Assembly (NCBI GenBank): GCA_025403435.1
Contig: JAJQZP010000409.1
Span: 248,001-312,000, forward strand
Length of the DNA: 64,000 nucleotides
Source of the DNA: Artocarpus heterophyllus
Lineage: Eukaryota; Streptophyta; Magnoliopsida; Rosales; Moraceae
Direction of reading: 5' to 3'
In this document: positions 27,301-39,218 of the stretch, piece by piece
Layout: every line of letters begins with the position of its first letter
Numbering within the stretch: position 1 is the stretch's first letter
The notes under the pieces: generated by a model
The model's input: only the letters and a program-made list of their open reading frames with translations
Told to the model about the DNA's origin: nothing
The model's database searches: none
Position numbers and translations under genes: made by a program

Positions 27301-28041
27301 CTTTCTAAGAAAGACTCTCCAAAGTCTAATGAAGAAAGAGAATACATGAAGAAGGTACCTTATGCTTCGGCAGTGGGTAGTCTCATGTATGCCATGCTTT
27401 GCACTCGACCGGATATTAGCTATGCGGTCGGGATTGTGAGTCGATTTCAGGCGGATCCAGGACCAAACCATTGGGTTGCGGTAAAGCATATTTTCAAGTA
27501 CCTGAGAAGGACTCGAGGGTATATGCTTGTGTATTCGGGTGAGGATTTAACTCCTCTAGGATACACTGATTCGGATTTTCAATCCTGCCTGGATTCTAGG
27601 AAATCGACTTCAGGGTTTGTGTTTACTCTGGGTGGCGGTGCCATCAGTTGGAGAAGTGCAAAGCAAGATTGCACTTCGGATTCAACGATGGAGGCCGAGT
27701 ATGTGGCGGCTAGTGATGCTTCGAAAGAAGCAGTGTGGCTCCGCAAGTTCCTTGGGGATCTTGAGGTAGTTCCTGGTATGGATAAAGCGGTATCACTGTA
27801 CTGTGATAACAATGCGGCGGTAGCTAATGCTAAGGAACCAAGATTTCACAAGAAGAGTAAGCATATTGATCGGAAGTATCATGTGATAAAGGACTTCGTT
27901 GAGAGCGGGCATGTCACGGTGTGCAAGATCGCGTCAGAAGACAATTTAGCTGATCCATTTACGAAGACACTTTCTGGGAGAGTCTTCGAAAGGCATGTGG
28001 AAGCTATGGGGATGAGAAATTTGCAGTATTTACTCACTTAG
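24370..28041 (+). pseudogene. Copia gag-pol polyprotein, remainder (open for about 1220 codons)
   Basis: In the same frame as the gag start, without further stops. Order: end of gag with a lysine-rich stretch; CCHC zinc knuckle ([14 protein letters not shown], 24844-24885); aspartic protease with DSGA (24973-24984); integrase with the HHCC zinc domain (HLRLGH then CESC, about 25390-25500) and D-D-E residues in HSDVCGP, SDRGGEY and IAERRN; reverse transcriptase with [11 protein letters not shown] and YVDD (27052-27063); RNase H with YTDSD, EAEY and [16 protein letters not shown] order identifies Ty1-copia. All catalytic residues I looked for are present. Only the upstream TAG separates it from an intact polyprotein; trans-mobilisation by a relative is possible in principle. 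The frame has no ATG of its own at the start, so it is not an independent gene. Confidence 0.93.
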
Positions 28042-28043
28042 TG

Positions 28044-28055
28044 CAAGTGGGAGAT
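28044..28055 (+). other. Polypurine tract of the copia element
   Basis: CAAGTGGGAGAT lies immediately before the 3' LTR start TGTTAG and just after the polyprotein stop (TAG, 28039-28041). This is the standard copia arrangement for plus-strand priming. Confidence 0.8.
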
Positions 28056-30090
28056 TGTTAGACATGTATGCTCTAAGGAGTAAAAATGTAATACGTTTTT
28101 GGAGACATTTTTATCAATAAAGAATTTATTCATTTATATATACCAAATATTGTCCTCTTTACGTTCATATTTGTTGAATGTATGATAAGCAAACAGTAGT
28201 CTGAGACTGTCAGTCTAAACCTTAAGAGTTGGGCATATGATGGGATGATTATGCGGTAGACACGACTCTTAAGGTGATGGTCTAAAATATATGATCCGCA
28301 ATCGAGGGAATAAAGTTGGGCGCTTTATTCATGTAAAGATTGTTATGTTGTCTATATCCCTTTTGGGAGATGGTTTGTCTTGGCCATCGGAGTTGGACTC
28401 CGTGAATAGAAACATTGGCGCGTTGTCATAGGTGACGATGTGTTGGATCGGGACATAAAGTGAATTGATTTGGATTAATAATTCTGTCTTGGCAAATCGA
28501 TTCACTTTAGACAATCATTTGTATTGTATCTTAATCCTGAGATGAATAATGGGCCCGTTGTCTCGACTTGTGTCTTTTAATGTACCAATGGGTGACTCCC
28601 ACATCTCTATAGTGGCATGCATGCCGGTACGTTGGAGGCATGACTCTTGGTAGCGTAGACTTGTTATTCATAGATATGGAATCCATAGCTCCTCTTTAGG
28701 AGTAATGATATCCTCTTATATGCGTTGTCCTGTAATTTGAAAACTGGAGCGCTCAACCATTTGGATACATAGGTGTAACCGAATGGTATACTATCTTTAG
28801 ATGGTAAGTTTTCTAATGGTGAGACAATGGAACATAAGATAAAAATAATCGGGAAGGTAAGACAGAACTTGTCCTTAAGCCGATTATGGATGATCATATG
28901 GGGATGCGATACACTATGATATGTCATGGAGACTTAGCTACACGAGCTTCGTAATTCTGTAAAGTTTGAGAGTGCAGCTCCAAGCTTTTAGTGGAGTAGC
29001 GTTGGAGTTGATAATTGTGAAATGTATATCTGGGATATTGGGTTTCATAATTATCATGAGCTTGAACTTTATAGGTCCATTTTGGTCCCCTTTGCTAGCT
29101 CACAAAGTCCTGTAACGACACGGCGTGCTTTTCCAATAATTGGTGACTTATGTCGGATTTATCAGATTGGTTTAAAATTTATAAGAATCAAATAATTCAT
29201 GTCTGTTTATCGGTTGAATTAATTTTGTAAGAAATTAGTTCAAGATGAACTTGTTGAATTATGGCGTTCGGATAATTCTTGTCTGTTTATCGGTTGTTTT
29301 AATTTTGGACAATTAGAACAAGATAAACTTGTAGAATTATTTGAATTGATTTATTTTCTTAGAGATTATCTTGATAGAGTTTGTTTTGATCAGATATCTT
29401 TTCTATTGGGCTATTTGAATCAAAACTGAGACTTTATCCTTTAGAATCTCGGGTGGGAAATAAAAGATTCGCGGAGATTTTTTCTCGGCAGTTCGGCCTG
29501 CCGATCATAAAGTTCGGCCTGCCGAACTGGTCAGTTCGGCCTGCCTATCACACAGTTCGGCATGCCGACCGCGACAGTTAAGATTACGCGTTTTTACGCG
29601 TATCTTATCAGATATTGATCCGAACTTGATTCTGTTTCGATTTTTGAGACCTAATCTGATATGGACTGACCCCAAGGACCAATAGGTATAAAAAAGAAGT
29701 AAGTCTAATGATTTACTAACAGATCAATTTGAGAGATTAAGAGTGATACTCTTCTAGTGAGCATCTGAAAACTCCCTGAGAGCTTTTGTTCACAAATCAC
29801 GAACACTAGCTTTGGGTTCTCTCTATTGGTTGGAAGGAGAGTCACCGGTGGAAGAGCTGTACGTGTGAGCCCACACTCACTCCGGTTGTGGATAGAGAAT
29901 AGCAAAGAAGACCAGTTGGTTGAGGCTCTTCTGGAACGTTACTTCTCTACACAGGTCGCGGAGGTTCTTCGGCATACTGAGGTTAGTAAGATCTGTTTAA
30001 TTTATACGTATAACATGTCAAACTTGTGTTTTGGAAAATACTCTGATGAAAAAAATTTTAAAAATTCCGCTGCGCACTTTGTTTCCAACA
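28056..30090 (+). repeat. 3' LTR of the copia element
   Basis: 2035 bp from TGTTAGACATG to TTCCAACA, the same length as the 5' LTR with only a handful of differences. It holds the same TATA box (29687) and the same motif cluster (about 29486-29572). Confidence 0.95.
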
Positions 30091-30928
30091 GTTATTTTTA
30101 CCTCATTATTCTATTGATGAAAAACTTTTTATGAAAACCTATATATATATATATGTATTATCTATATTATTATTATTATTATTATTTTGATGTTTTAAAA
30201 AGGTGTTGTACATTTGATGAATTGATGGTGATAATGGGGTCCGGTGAGCGGTCACTTCATCTTTGTCACGGTTGGTTTGGGGGTCGCTACCTCACTCTTT
30301 CCGTGGCTAGCGCTATGACATGACGGTACAACGCCAGGGCCCTACTATATGATATTTTCAAGTACTATGATATGATTATCTGAAGTATTACTATATACAT
30401 TATTTTAAAAAGACAATATATTTATTTAATGATGAATTTATTTTATTAAACTTTGTTAATTGATGAAAAGGTTTTGTGAGAGTTAAGGTGTACTTACTAA
30501 GCATTATGCTTAATAGATGTTTCTCATATTGCAGCTAGGAACAGGAGTTAGGTATAAGGATGGAGGAGCTCGGTGTGGGTGTGTGCGTGGTGGCGGAAAC
30601 GGAATATCGAAGTGACGCATCCTGTGTTAATGATGATTTAACTTTTATTCAGTTGGTTACAATTTCGCAAATTTAGTTTTTCAATTATTTTATGAGATTT
30701 CGCAAGTTTTAAGATATTTTAGTAAGTTTAATGTTTTTGATAATGTTGCAACTATATTTTTATTTTTAGATGAAGTTATTTGATTTGATTAATAAGTCTT
30801 GTTTTTTTAAAAAAAAAATTAAGCCTTTTATATTACTTTGATTATTCAAATTCTATAAAAGAATTATGTTTTACCATAAATAATACATGCTATGAGACGG
30901 TAACTGTGACGTCCCGTGAGGGGGCGTT

Positions 30929-32190
30929 TCTGCTGCATACTTTTTTAACATTGAGACATGAAAAATATTGTGAATAGTCGACATCTCCTTGGGCAAGCCC
31001 AACTCATAAGCCACATTGCCAACTCGCTTGGTAATCTCATAAGGTCCTATATAACGCGGACTAAGCTTCCCTTTCTTGCCGAATCTCATTACTCCCTTCA
31101 TCGGGGCCACTTTGATAAAAACAGAGTCACCCACGGTAAACTCTAGAGGCCTTCGTCATACATCTGCATAACTCTTTTGTCGTGTTGGCTCTGAGCAGTG
31201 TCAATTCTTTGGCGAATGATCCTCACTGCTTCTGTCGTCTTATCTACAAAATCTGTCTTCTTTTTCAACTCCGTTTCCATCTCTTTCTTTTCTCCTACCT
31301 CGTGCCAATAAATTGGCGTCCTACACTGCCTCCCGTACAATACCTCATAAGGTACCATCCCTATTGTTGCCTGATAACTGTTATTGTAAGCAAATTCTGC
31401 CAACGATAATTTCTCACACCAACTTCCTTTGAAGTCTAAAGCACAGGCATGGAGCATATCCTCTAATATCTGATTAGTCCTCTCAGTCTGTCCATCTGTC
31501 TGAGGATGAAAAACAGTACTAAACTGTAGTTTTGTTCCCATAGCTGCCTGAACACTTTTCCAAAAGTGTGATGTAAATCTACCATCTCTATCTGAAATAA
31601 TAGATTTGGGAACACCATGAAGTCTCACTATCTCCTTAACATATAGTTGGGCAAGCTTCTCTAATGAATACGTCATCCTCACCGGTAGAAAATGTGCCGA
31701 TTTCGTCAGCCTATCGACTACCACCCAAATAGCATCGAATCCGTTGATAGTCTTAGGTAACCCATTGATGAAGTCCATAGCTATATCTTCCCATTTCCAC
31801 TCGGGTATCTGAATAAACTGTAACATTCCTCCTGGTCTTTGGTGTTCTGCCTTGACTTGCTGACAGGTCAAGCATTTCTTCACATATTTAGCCACATCTC
31901 TCTTCATCCCAAACCACCAAAAACTATTTCTCATGTCATTATACATCTTAGTGGAACCCGAATGCATATTATAAGGTGTAACATGAGCTTCCTCCAACAC
32001 TTTCTTCCTCAAGTCATCAACGTTTGGCACACATAATCGATCTCCCAAAAAATAGAATTTCATCGTCAGACACACGGAAATCATCACATTTCCCCTCTTT
32101 TACTTCCCGTTTGATCCTCAGAAGACTAAGATCTCGATCTTGTTTTTCTCGAATGTCATCAAACAATGTCGGAGCCAAAGTCAAAGATGA
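30929..32190 (-). pseudogene. Gypsy integrase, frameshifted and truncated at its C terminus
   Basis: The main open part (31143-32087) holds the zinc-binding H-H-C-C domain (MHSGSTKMYN, then CLTCQQVKA) and the catalytic D-D-E core (MDFINGLP, SDRDGRFTSHFW, a [12 protein letters not shown] segment). A frame change near 31175 in an A-rich run and a TGA where an arginine codon (CGA) is usual near 31150 separate it from the GDSVFIKVAP C-terminal domain (31134 and below). The frame then reads FHVSMLKKY and runs straight into the inverted LTR at about 30928, so the usual C-terminal extension and polypurine tract are gone. Frame is also lost between RNase H and integrase near 32090-32190. Confidence 0.9.
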
Positions 32191-32193
32191 TAG

Positions 32194-34104
32194 TCATCCT
32201 GAAATCAACTCTATCCCAAAATCCATAATCTCTTTTTGCAACGGCTGGGATCTTTCATCTATTAACATCAATGCTGCAAAAGACTTTCTACTCAGTGCAT
32301 CAGCCACCTTGTTTGCCTTGCCTGGATGATAAAGGATCTCACAGTCATAGTATTTTACTAACTCCAGCCATCTTTGCTGCCTCATATTCAAGTCTTTTTG
32401 TGTGAAGAAGTACTTCAAGCTTTGGTGATCGGTGTAAATCTTGCAATTGACTCTGTACAAATAGTGCCTCCATATCTTAAGTGCAAAAACCACAGCAGCC
32501 AATTCCAAATCATGAGTAGGGTATTTCTTCTCATAATCTTTCAACTGTCTTGAGGCGTAGGCTATTACTTTCTCATGTTGCATTAACACGGCACCAAGAC
32601 CCATTTTTGAAGCGTCACTGTAGATCACAAACCCTTCATTGCCTTCTGGAATTGTCAAAATAGGTGCGCTCGTTAGTCTCCTTTTTAACTCTTGGAAACT
32701 TTGCTCACATTCATCACTCCATTCAAACTTCTTTCCCTTACGAGTAAGTGTTGTTAGGGGCATAGCCAACTTGGAAAAACCTTCCACAAACTTCCTATAA
32801 TATCCTGCTAACCCCAAGAAACTTCTTATCTCACTAACATTCTTTGGTTGACTCCAATTATTAACAGCTTCCACCTTTGCAGGATTAACCATCACACCAT
32901 CTTTAGAGATCACATGGCCCAAGAATGTCACACGATCTAGCCAAAATTCACACTTTGAGAATTTGGCGAAAAGCTGATGATTCTTCAATGTTTGCAGCAC
33001 AATCCTTAAATGCTTACTATGCTTCTCTCGAGACTTTGAGTAAATAAGGATGTCATCGATAAATATAATCACAAATTCATCGAGGAAATCCCTAAACACT
33101 CGGTTCATTAGATCCATAAATGATGCAGGAGCATTCGTCAATCCAAAAGGCATAACCACAAACTCATAGTGACCATACCTTGTCCGAAAAGCAGACTTAG
33201 GAATATCGCCTTCCTTTATTCTCAATTGGTGATAACCTGACCTCAAGTCGATCTTGGAGAAAATTGTCACACCTTTCAATTGATCAAACAAATCATCAAT
33301 CCTTGGCAACGGGTACTTGTTCCTTATAGTCACCTTGTTCAACTCTCGATAGTCTATGCAAAGCCTCATCGACCCATCCTTCTTCTTTACAAATAATACT
33401 GGTGATCCCCATGGTGAATGGCTTGGTCGAATAAATCCTTTCTCAAGAAGCTCCTTCAAGTGTTCATGTAATTCTTTCAACTCTGTAGGTGCCATTCGAT
33501 ATGGTGCTTTTGAGATAGGCCCTGTACCAGGCACAAGTTCAATCCCAAATTCAATCTCCCTGTCAGGTGGTAACCCTGGCAAATCATCAGGAAACACCTC
33601 TTTGAATTCGCTAACAACTGGCACATCATCAATCTTTAGCCTTTCTTCCTTCTTCTTGTCAACTATGTTAGCTAGAAAGCCCATACATCCATTAGCTAAC
33701 ATTTTTTGAGCCTTTGCCGCAAACAGAAAAATCTTTGTCTTCTTTCTCGGTTCGCCAACAAATTCAAACCATTCTTCACCTTCAGGTCTAAACTCAACCC
33801 GTCGCTTTTGACATTCGATGGATGCATTATACTTGTCTAAGAAATCCATCCCTAGGATCACATCATAGTCGTACATGTCGAGTACCACCAGATCACTATA
33901 AAGCTCTCTATCAACAATATTCATTGGCACAGCACGTAGCCAATGAGTAGATATCATGACTTCTCCAGATGGTAGTGACGTCGTAAATATCTACCTCAAT
34001 TCATCTTGGGGTCTATCTAACTTTTTTGCAAAAGAAGTGGATATAAAGGAGTGCGTAGCTCCTGTGTCAAATAAAGCATTAGCATACTGATCAATAATAA
34101 GAAT
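32194..34104 (-). pseudogene. Gypsy protease, reverse transcriptase and RNase H
   Basis: The protease active site reads FDTGATHSF (DTGA codons at 34058-34069). An in-frame TAG at 33991-33993 cuts it off from the long frame 32194-33957. That frame holds the protease end (ILGMDFL), the RT palm and fingers with [38 protein letters not shown] and the catalytic FIDD (33052-33063), then RNase H with [14 protein letters not shown] and DALSR. RT before integrase makes it Ty3-gypsy. Apart from the two in-frame TAGs bracketing the protease, this part is open. Confidence 0.93.
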
Positions 34105-35358
34105 CTAACCTGTGACAACAGTTGAGGTTTCTTCAACATCTTCCTTGGTCATTGCATAGATCCTGGCGTTTGTTGTAGACAAAGGGGCTTCAAGTCTTCC
34201 TTGCTGAATCAATGGCCCTTCAATGGAGGCCTGCATGCTGTTAAGTAGGGTAGGAGGATTCCTTTGTTGGATATTTTGCTGATGAGGATGATAAGTCTTG
34301 TTGGGACAGTTTCTGGAGATATGGCCCTCACGGCCACAATTGTAACACTGACCTGTGCCCAGACGGCACTCTCCCAAATGCATCTTTCCACACATAGCAC
34401 ATGGAGGGAATCTGGCTTGCTTGTTTTGTTGTCCACCACCTTGCCTGTTACCTTGGTTTTTCTGTCCAAGGAAATTCTTCCGCTTGTTATTACCTTTCCA
34501 ACTCTGGTTGTTCCGAGGCTGATTTTGACCCCCGTTATTCCCATGAATCATATCTTTACTATGTAGTTGGTTAGGCTTGATAGACTCATTCTTATTATTT
34601 CTGAGGTGGTACTCAGCCTGAAGTGCTGCTTTGAAACAATCATTTGCATTCTGAGGTGGCCATGCTCCGTTGTCGACATGAATCGCAATTTCTGGTCGAA
34701 ATATTCTAATCATTCTTCGTACCTTCTCATTCTCATCTGGCACCAAACTTGGACAAAGATGTGCTAATCGATTGAACTTAGTATAAGCTTCTTTTACCGA
34801 CATGTCACCCTGATGAAGGTCATTGAATTCATCAAAATACTCCCTTGTGATGTTTGTATTAAAGTATTGTTCATTAAATTCCTTGGTGAAATCAGCCCAT
34901 GTCATCTCATTCACATTGTATTTCAGATCCACGCTCTCCCACCAAATCCTTGCATCCATGGTAAAGCAATAGGATGCACACAACACTTTTTCATTATCAG
35001 TCAGCCCCATTAGGTTTAAAGTATTTTCTATAGTCTTGAACCATCCTTGTGCTACTAATGGGTCGGTGGATCCCTCAAAATCTGCTGGCTTGACCTTCTT
35101 CAATTGTACCAATAGTGGTTCTCGACGGGCTACAGGTTCTACTGGTGCAGCTACTGTAGGTGGGGTAGGAGGGCAAGGTTGCTCCCTATTGTTATCTTGG
35201 GTATTTTCATTAGCCCCATTTCTATTGGCCCTTAACTCATCTATAACTCTCTGTTGATCTGCTAGTTGCTGTTGAAGCTGAGCGAGCACTTCTGTTAAAT
35301 TGGGTTCGGTTGTGGGCTCTTCTTGAAGTGGTAGCCTACGTGCTTGTCCTCTCCTCAT
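34105..35358 (-). pseudogene. Gypsy gag
   Basis: 417 codons from ATG 35358, lying 130 bp inside the primer binding site. The start is basic (MRRGQARR), followed by a Gln-rich coiled-coil-like stretch, the gag core (WWESVDLKYN, EQYFNTNITREYFDEF, MSVKEAYTKFNRL), a basic Asn/Gln-rich linker and a CCHC knuckle (CYNCGREGHISRNC, 34306-34347). A CAMCGKMHLGEC motif just before it may be a second, altered knuckle. The frame ends at TAG 34105, in the same frame as the protease, so the natural protein probably continued. Confidence 0.9.
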
Positions 35359-35488
35359 ATTGTCCTACTGTCTGTTAGACATCAAATCAAATGTAACATC
35401 ACTTATAATCTAAGTTATAGTAAGAACAACTTACTTGGAGGATGCCGGTATGAATGCATGGTGATGGCATGATGGAATTCGAAAACCT

Positions 35489-35499
35489 CTCTGATACCA
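35489..35499 (-). other. Primer binding site (tRNA-iMet) of the gypsy unit
   Basis: The plus strand reads CTCTGATACCA, so the minus strand is TGGTATCAGAG. It is four bases inside the right LTR edge, which is the normal position for a minus-strand element whose 5' LTR is 35504-38050. No equivalent follows the left LTR. Confidence 0.88.
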
Positions 35500-35503
35500 T
35501 ATC

Positions 35504-36252
35504 TGTAACGCCCCCTCACAGGACGTCACAGTTACCGTCTCATAGCATGTATTATTTATGGTAAAACATAATTCTTTTATAGAATTTGAATAATCAAAGT
35601 AATATAAAAGGCTTAATTTTTTTTTAAAAAAAAACAAGACTTATTAATCAAATCAAATAACTTCATCTAAAAATAAAAATATAGTTGCAACATTATCAAA
35701 AACATTAAACTTACTAAAATATCTTAAAACTTGCGAAATCTCATAAAATAATTGAAAAACTAAATTTGCGAAATTGTAACCAACTGAATAAAAGTTAAAT
35801 CATCATTAACACAGGATGCGTCACTCCGATATTCTGTTTCCGCCACCACGCACACACCCACACCGAGCTCCTCCATCCTCATATCTAACTCCTGTTCCTA
35901 GCTGCAATATGAGAAACATCTTTTAAGCATAATGCTTAGTAAGTACACCTTAACTCTCACAAAACCTTTTCATCAATTAACAAAGTTTAATAAAATAAAT
36001 TCATCATTAAATAAATATATTGTCTTTTTAAAATAATGTATATAGTAATACTTTAAATAATCATATCATAGTACTTGAAAATATCATATAGTAGGGCCCT
36101 GGCGTTGTACCGTCATCGTTATAGCGCGCTAGCCACGGAAAGAGTGAGGTAGCGACCCCCAAACCAACCGTGACAAAGATGAAGCGACCGCTCACCGGAC
36201 CCCATCATCACCATCAATTCATCAAATGTACAACACCTTTTTAAAACATCAA

Positions 36253-36283
<31 letters not shown>

Positions 36284-38050
36284 TAGATAATACATATATA
36301 TATATAGGTTTTCATAAAAAGTTTTTCATCAATAGAATAATGAGGTAAAAATAACATCATCTTTCATCGTCTTCCATCAATTTCCTCATTATTAAAAATC
36401 CTCATCTTAAAACGTCTTCATAACATATCATCAACATCAATCTTTTTAATTTTGAACAATCATATTGCAGGTGAGAGATGTACTTACCTTATCTTTAGAC
36501 TTACTCAACCTTTAATGGTAGGTGACACGATGATTCGGGTCTTCGGTGTGCTCGCTTCTTGAAGAGTTCATGCCAAACATTCATATTGATCGTAAGTCAC
36601 TAACAATACTATTAGCAATATATAAACATCTCATACTATCATTAAACATCACCTTATCATGTAATGATATCAAGAAGCACAAGATCACAATTTATGAACC
36701 TAAGGCATAATTCCCAGAAGTAGGCAGAATGACCTTTATTCACTTAAAAATTCATAATAATTTCATCTTATCTTCAAATCAGTTAAATCCAGTGGCATTA
36801 GAAACTAGACTCAAAAACAAAGAATTTGATATATTACACGCATATTTTGACAATAATTTGCATGAATAAAAAGCCCTCGCAAATCAGTCTAAATTTCGGG
36901 TCCGTGTAAACTGTACAGCTTTCAAGGTCAACTTCGAAAGATCATAACTATTTAAAGAAAACTCCGATTCAAGCGATTCAAAAGCCAAAATAAAGCTTAA
37001 GATGTATAGTATTTGGGAAAAATATAAGAAAAATATAAACAGTGAAATACCAAATCAAAAATTATTAAAATATGACGGCTGTCGGGTGTTTATATGAAAA
37101 GTAGGCATAAGGCATCAAAAATTTAAATACCAATCCATAACCTAATAAAACCTCAATTAAAATAGTAAACACATAATTAACATGATGCTAATTTATAATA
37201 AAACATACCTATCAAGATCTACATAGCAAAAATATGAAAATCCATGATGTCCTTAATCTAGGGTTTAAAGAGAGGTTAATCAAAACCACTAAATCATCAA
37301 TTCTTTTCAATCACCAATAGACATGAAAAACATATGATAAGAGAATCTATATGATGATAAAAATAATTCTAATATTAACATGATAAACTAAAACATCAAA
37401 CAAACATATTAGATTATTGATATACTTACCAAGATGAATGCAATTAGGGAGACTAGAAATCTTGATAAAGCCAAAGAAAACCAAGCATAAAGCCAATCAA
37501 TGAGGAAGGAATGAAGTGTGAGCCTAGGATTTTAATATGAGGTCTTTATATAGTTTTTATGTGGAGACTAAAACCCTAATCCTACTCTAATTCAATTTCT
37601 CTTTTTTTTTTCTTTTTTTTTTTTCCTCGGCAAAAGCTTTACGCAAGCCCAAAGCCCAAACTAACTTAACTTATTCTTATATATATACACATAGCCATAT
37701 TTGTTATTTCACGTATCATATATTGATAGTTTCATATATATAGTTTAACTTATATATTCATATATATAATAAATAAATAAATCATATACTATAACAAATA
37801 AACCAAAATTCATATTAATTTCTTCTTATCATATTTCATTTAATTAAACAAAACAAAATGCGTTATCACATCAATAATTCATAAATAATCATAATCCCTA
37901 CATAATTGGCATGAACTTTTTCCTAGCACATCGAACCCTTTATCGCTGTCACCTGCAATATCACTAAATAGCATATTAGTAAAATATCACTGTCGTCAAT
38001 TCTAACGTCAGATTTTCTATTTGCCATTAACAGAAATTTTGGGTGTTACA
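35504..38050 (-). repeat. Right LTR (true 5' LTR) of the gypsy unit
   Basis: 2547 bp. On the minus strand it runs TGTAACACCC to GGGGGCGTTACA and is followed by the primer binding site and gag, so this end of the element is normal. It includes an (AAT)n run (about 36252-36283) and keeps the empty site for the copia insertion near 36350. Confidence 0.92.
36252..36283. repeat. (AAT)n microsatellite
   Basis: About ten AAT units lie inside the right gypsy LTR. The matching run in the left LTR (about 30160-30186) has fewer units, which explains part of the length difference between the arms. Confidence 0.9.
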
Positions 38051-38055
38051 CTACA
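38051..38055. repeat. Target-site duplication CTACA (right) of the inverted-LTR gypsy unit
   Basis: It pairs with 18720-18724. See the element entry. Confidence 0.8.
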
Positions 38056-39218
38056 CTACCAAACATATGATTAAACATGGTGATTAAATGTTCAATCATC
38101 TCAACAAACATGCATTCCAGCTCATTCCTACTACAAATTATATTATGTCACATACATAACAAATTTACCTCTTTTCTAGCCAAAATATGGTGCTCAATAA
38201 ATAAATAATATTTCCAAACATTAAATATTATGAAGCGAAGTATATAATCTTATAAAAACAGCCTAATATATGAGAATCAAGCATTGTGCAAATTTGATAT
38301 TCCACATAATCTAGTTTTTTATTTTCTTTCCATAAGTTCATAAATAACAATCTAACTAATTCCCACCTATTTACAAGCATTCAAAATCACTTAATAAATA
38401 CTTTGAATCAATAAAAATAAAGGAAATAATCAGATTCCACATGATTATCAATTTTACAAAGAAACTAACTTAACTAGCTTAGTTTGAGCTCAAATATGTC
38501 CTAGCTTACTTTTTCTGCATCTATTACCATATATAATAGAAAATAATTTCATTTTGTCATAAGAAACATAAATATAGAGGTTACTTTTTAGGTCTTGATG
38601 TTAGGGCTCTATTAGAGGTCAAAACACTTGATTTTCAAGCTCAAAATGGTAAAAACTTGGAGCTAGACTGTGTAACCAAAATTTCTATAGTCTTGTTTAA
38701 GTTTTTCTTTAGGACATGAAAAATAGAGAGAAAGAAGCAAGAAGAGTGCTGGACATTTTTAGACTTGCTTGCAAAAGAAAGATCCAAAAATGAACATTCT
38801 TGTTCATTTGATTTAGTCAAAATCAGGTAAGTAAAGGGAAGAGCTTGCTTGGGAGCCTTTGCCATCTTTTTTTTATCGACTTATGATCTGTTTAGCACAC
38901 CAATCTTCTTTATCGAGAAACTAAGCTTTTTACTGCAATTAGACCTTTTTAAAAACATGTTAGATCATATATTAATAATTCAATGTCATATTTATTTAAT
39001 ATAGGCGTGTTTATGGATGATTCAATTATATGAATAATGAGTACTCATGCTCATAAGATATGCTTTCTATATGCTTGAAATTCATTAGCGTGTGTTCATT
39101 AAATACATAGATATGTAAGATGCTTATTATTGGCTAATTGTGAGTTATTGGGCATTACATGTTTTGGAGTATTTGTGTTTATATGTGGTTTTTAGTTTTG
39201 GAATATGTTGCAGCATGT

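Larger units (their letters stand above)
20396..30090 (+). mobile_element. Complete Ty1-copia LTR retrotransposon, young
   Basis: A 9.7-kb element with two 2035-bp direct LTRs, a 5-bp target duplication (GTTAT), a primer binding site matching initiator tRNA-Met, a 1.6-kb leader, one gag-pol frame and a purine tract before the 3' LTR. By eye I find about four differences between the LTRs (for example ACGTAAG/ACATAAG and CCGATTG/CCGGTTG), so insertion was recent. The frame is interrupted by a single TAG at 24367. The element sits inside the left inverted LTR of the gypsy unit and is therefore the youngest event in that nest. Confidence 0.95.
18725..30928 (+). repeat. Left, inverted LTR of the gypsy unit (split by the copia element)
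   Basis: It consists of 18725-20395 and 30096-30928, about 2.5 kb. It is the reverse complement of 35504-38050: in the first 190 bases I find only two mismatches, and the same holds in blocks checked along its length, apart from differences in TAT and TA microsatellites. It starts TGTAACACCC and ends GGGGGCGTT, lacking the last three bases (ACA) of the intact partner. Confidence 0.88.
18725..38050 (-). mobile_element. Ty3-gypsy element with inverted LTRs (Tekay/Del-like chromovirus, tentative)
   Basis: Both outer ends are the same U3 terminus TGTAACACCC, in mirror orientation. Both are flanked by CTACA, so the unit appears to have integrated in one step. From left to right it holds an LTR in plus orientation, a minus-strand internal region (gag, protease, reverse transcriptase, RNase H, integrase) and an LTR in minus orientation with a normal primer binding site. 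A normal element would have both LTRs in the minus orientation. The 3' end of pol and the polypurine tract are missing at the left junction (about 30928). The left LTR was later split by the copia element. Clade placement is from the general look of the RT and integrase motifs and is tentative. Confidence 0.85.
17552..39159 (-). mobile_element. 5' LTR of the outermost gypsy element, split by a nested insertion
   Basis: The LTR is made of 17552-18724 plus 38056-39159, about 2.28 kb once the nested unit is removed. Its ends mirror each other: TGTAATACCCC at the left and GGGCATTACA at the right. The primer binding site and gag remnant lie immediately to the left, which gives the minus-strand orientation. 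The outer target duplication cannot be tested because the element's other end is not in the window. The right boundary rests on the mirrored terminus only. Confidence 0.5.

Noticed and set aside
31182..35257. Plus-strand frames across the gypsy coding region
   Set aside because: They are shadows of the minus-strand gag-pol frames and have no recognisable domains.
18720..38055. Reading the unit as two independent insertions (a solo LTR plus a truncated gypsy)
   Set aside because: A solo LTR at the left would need its own target duplication around 18724 and 30929, which is absent, while CTACA matches across the whole unit.
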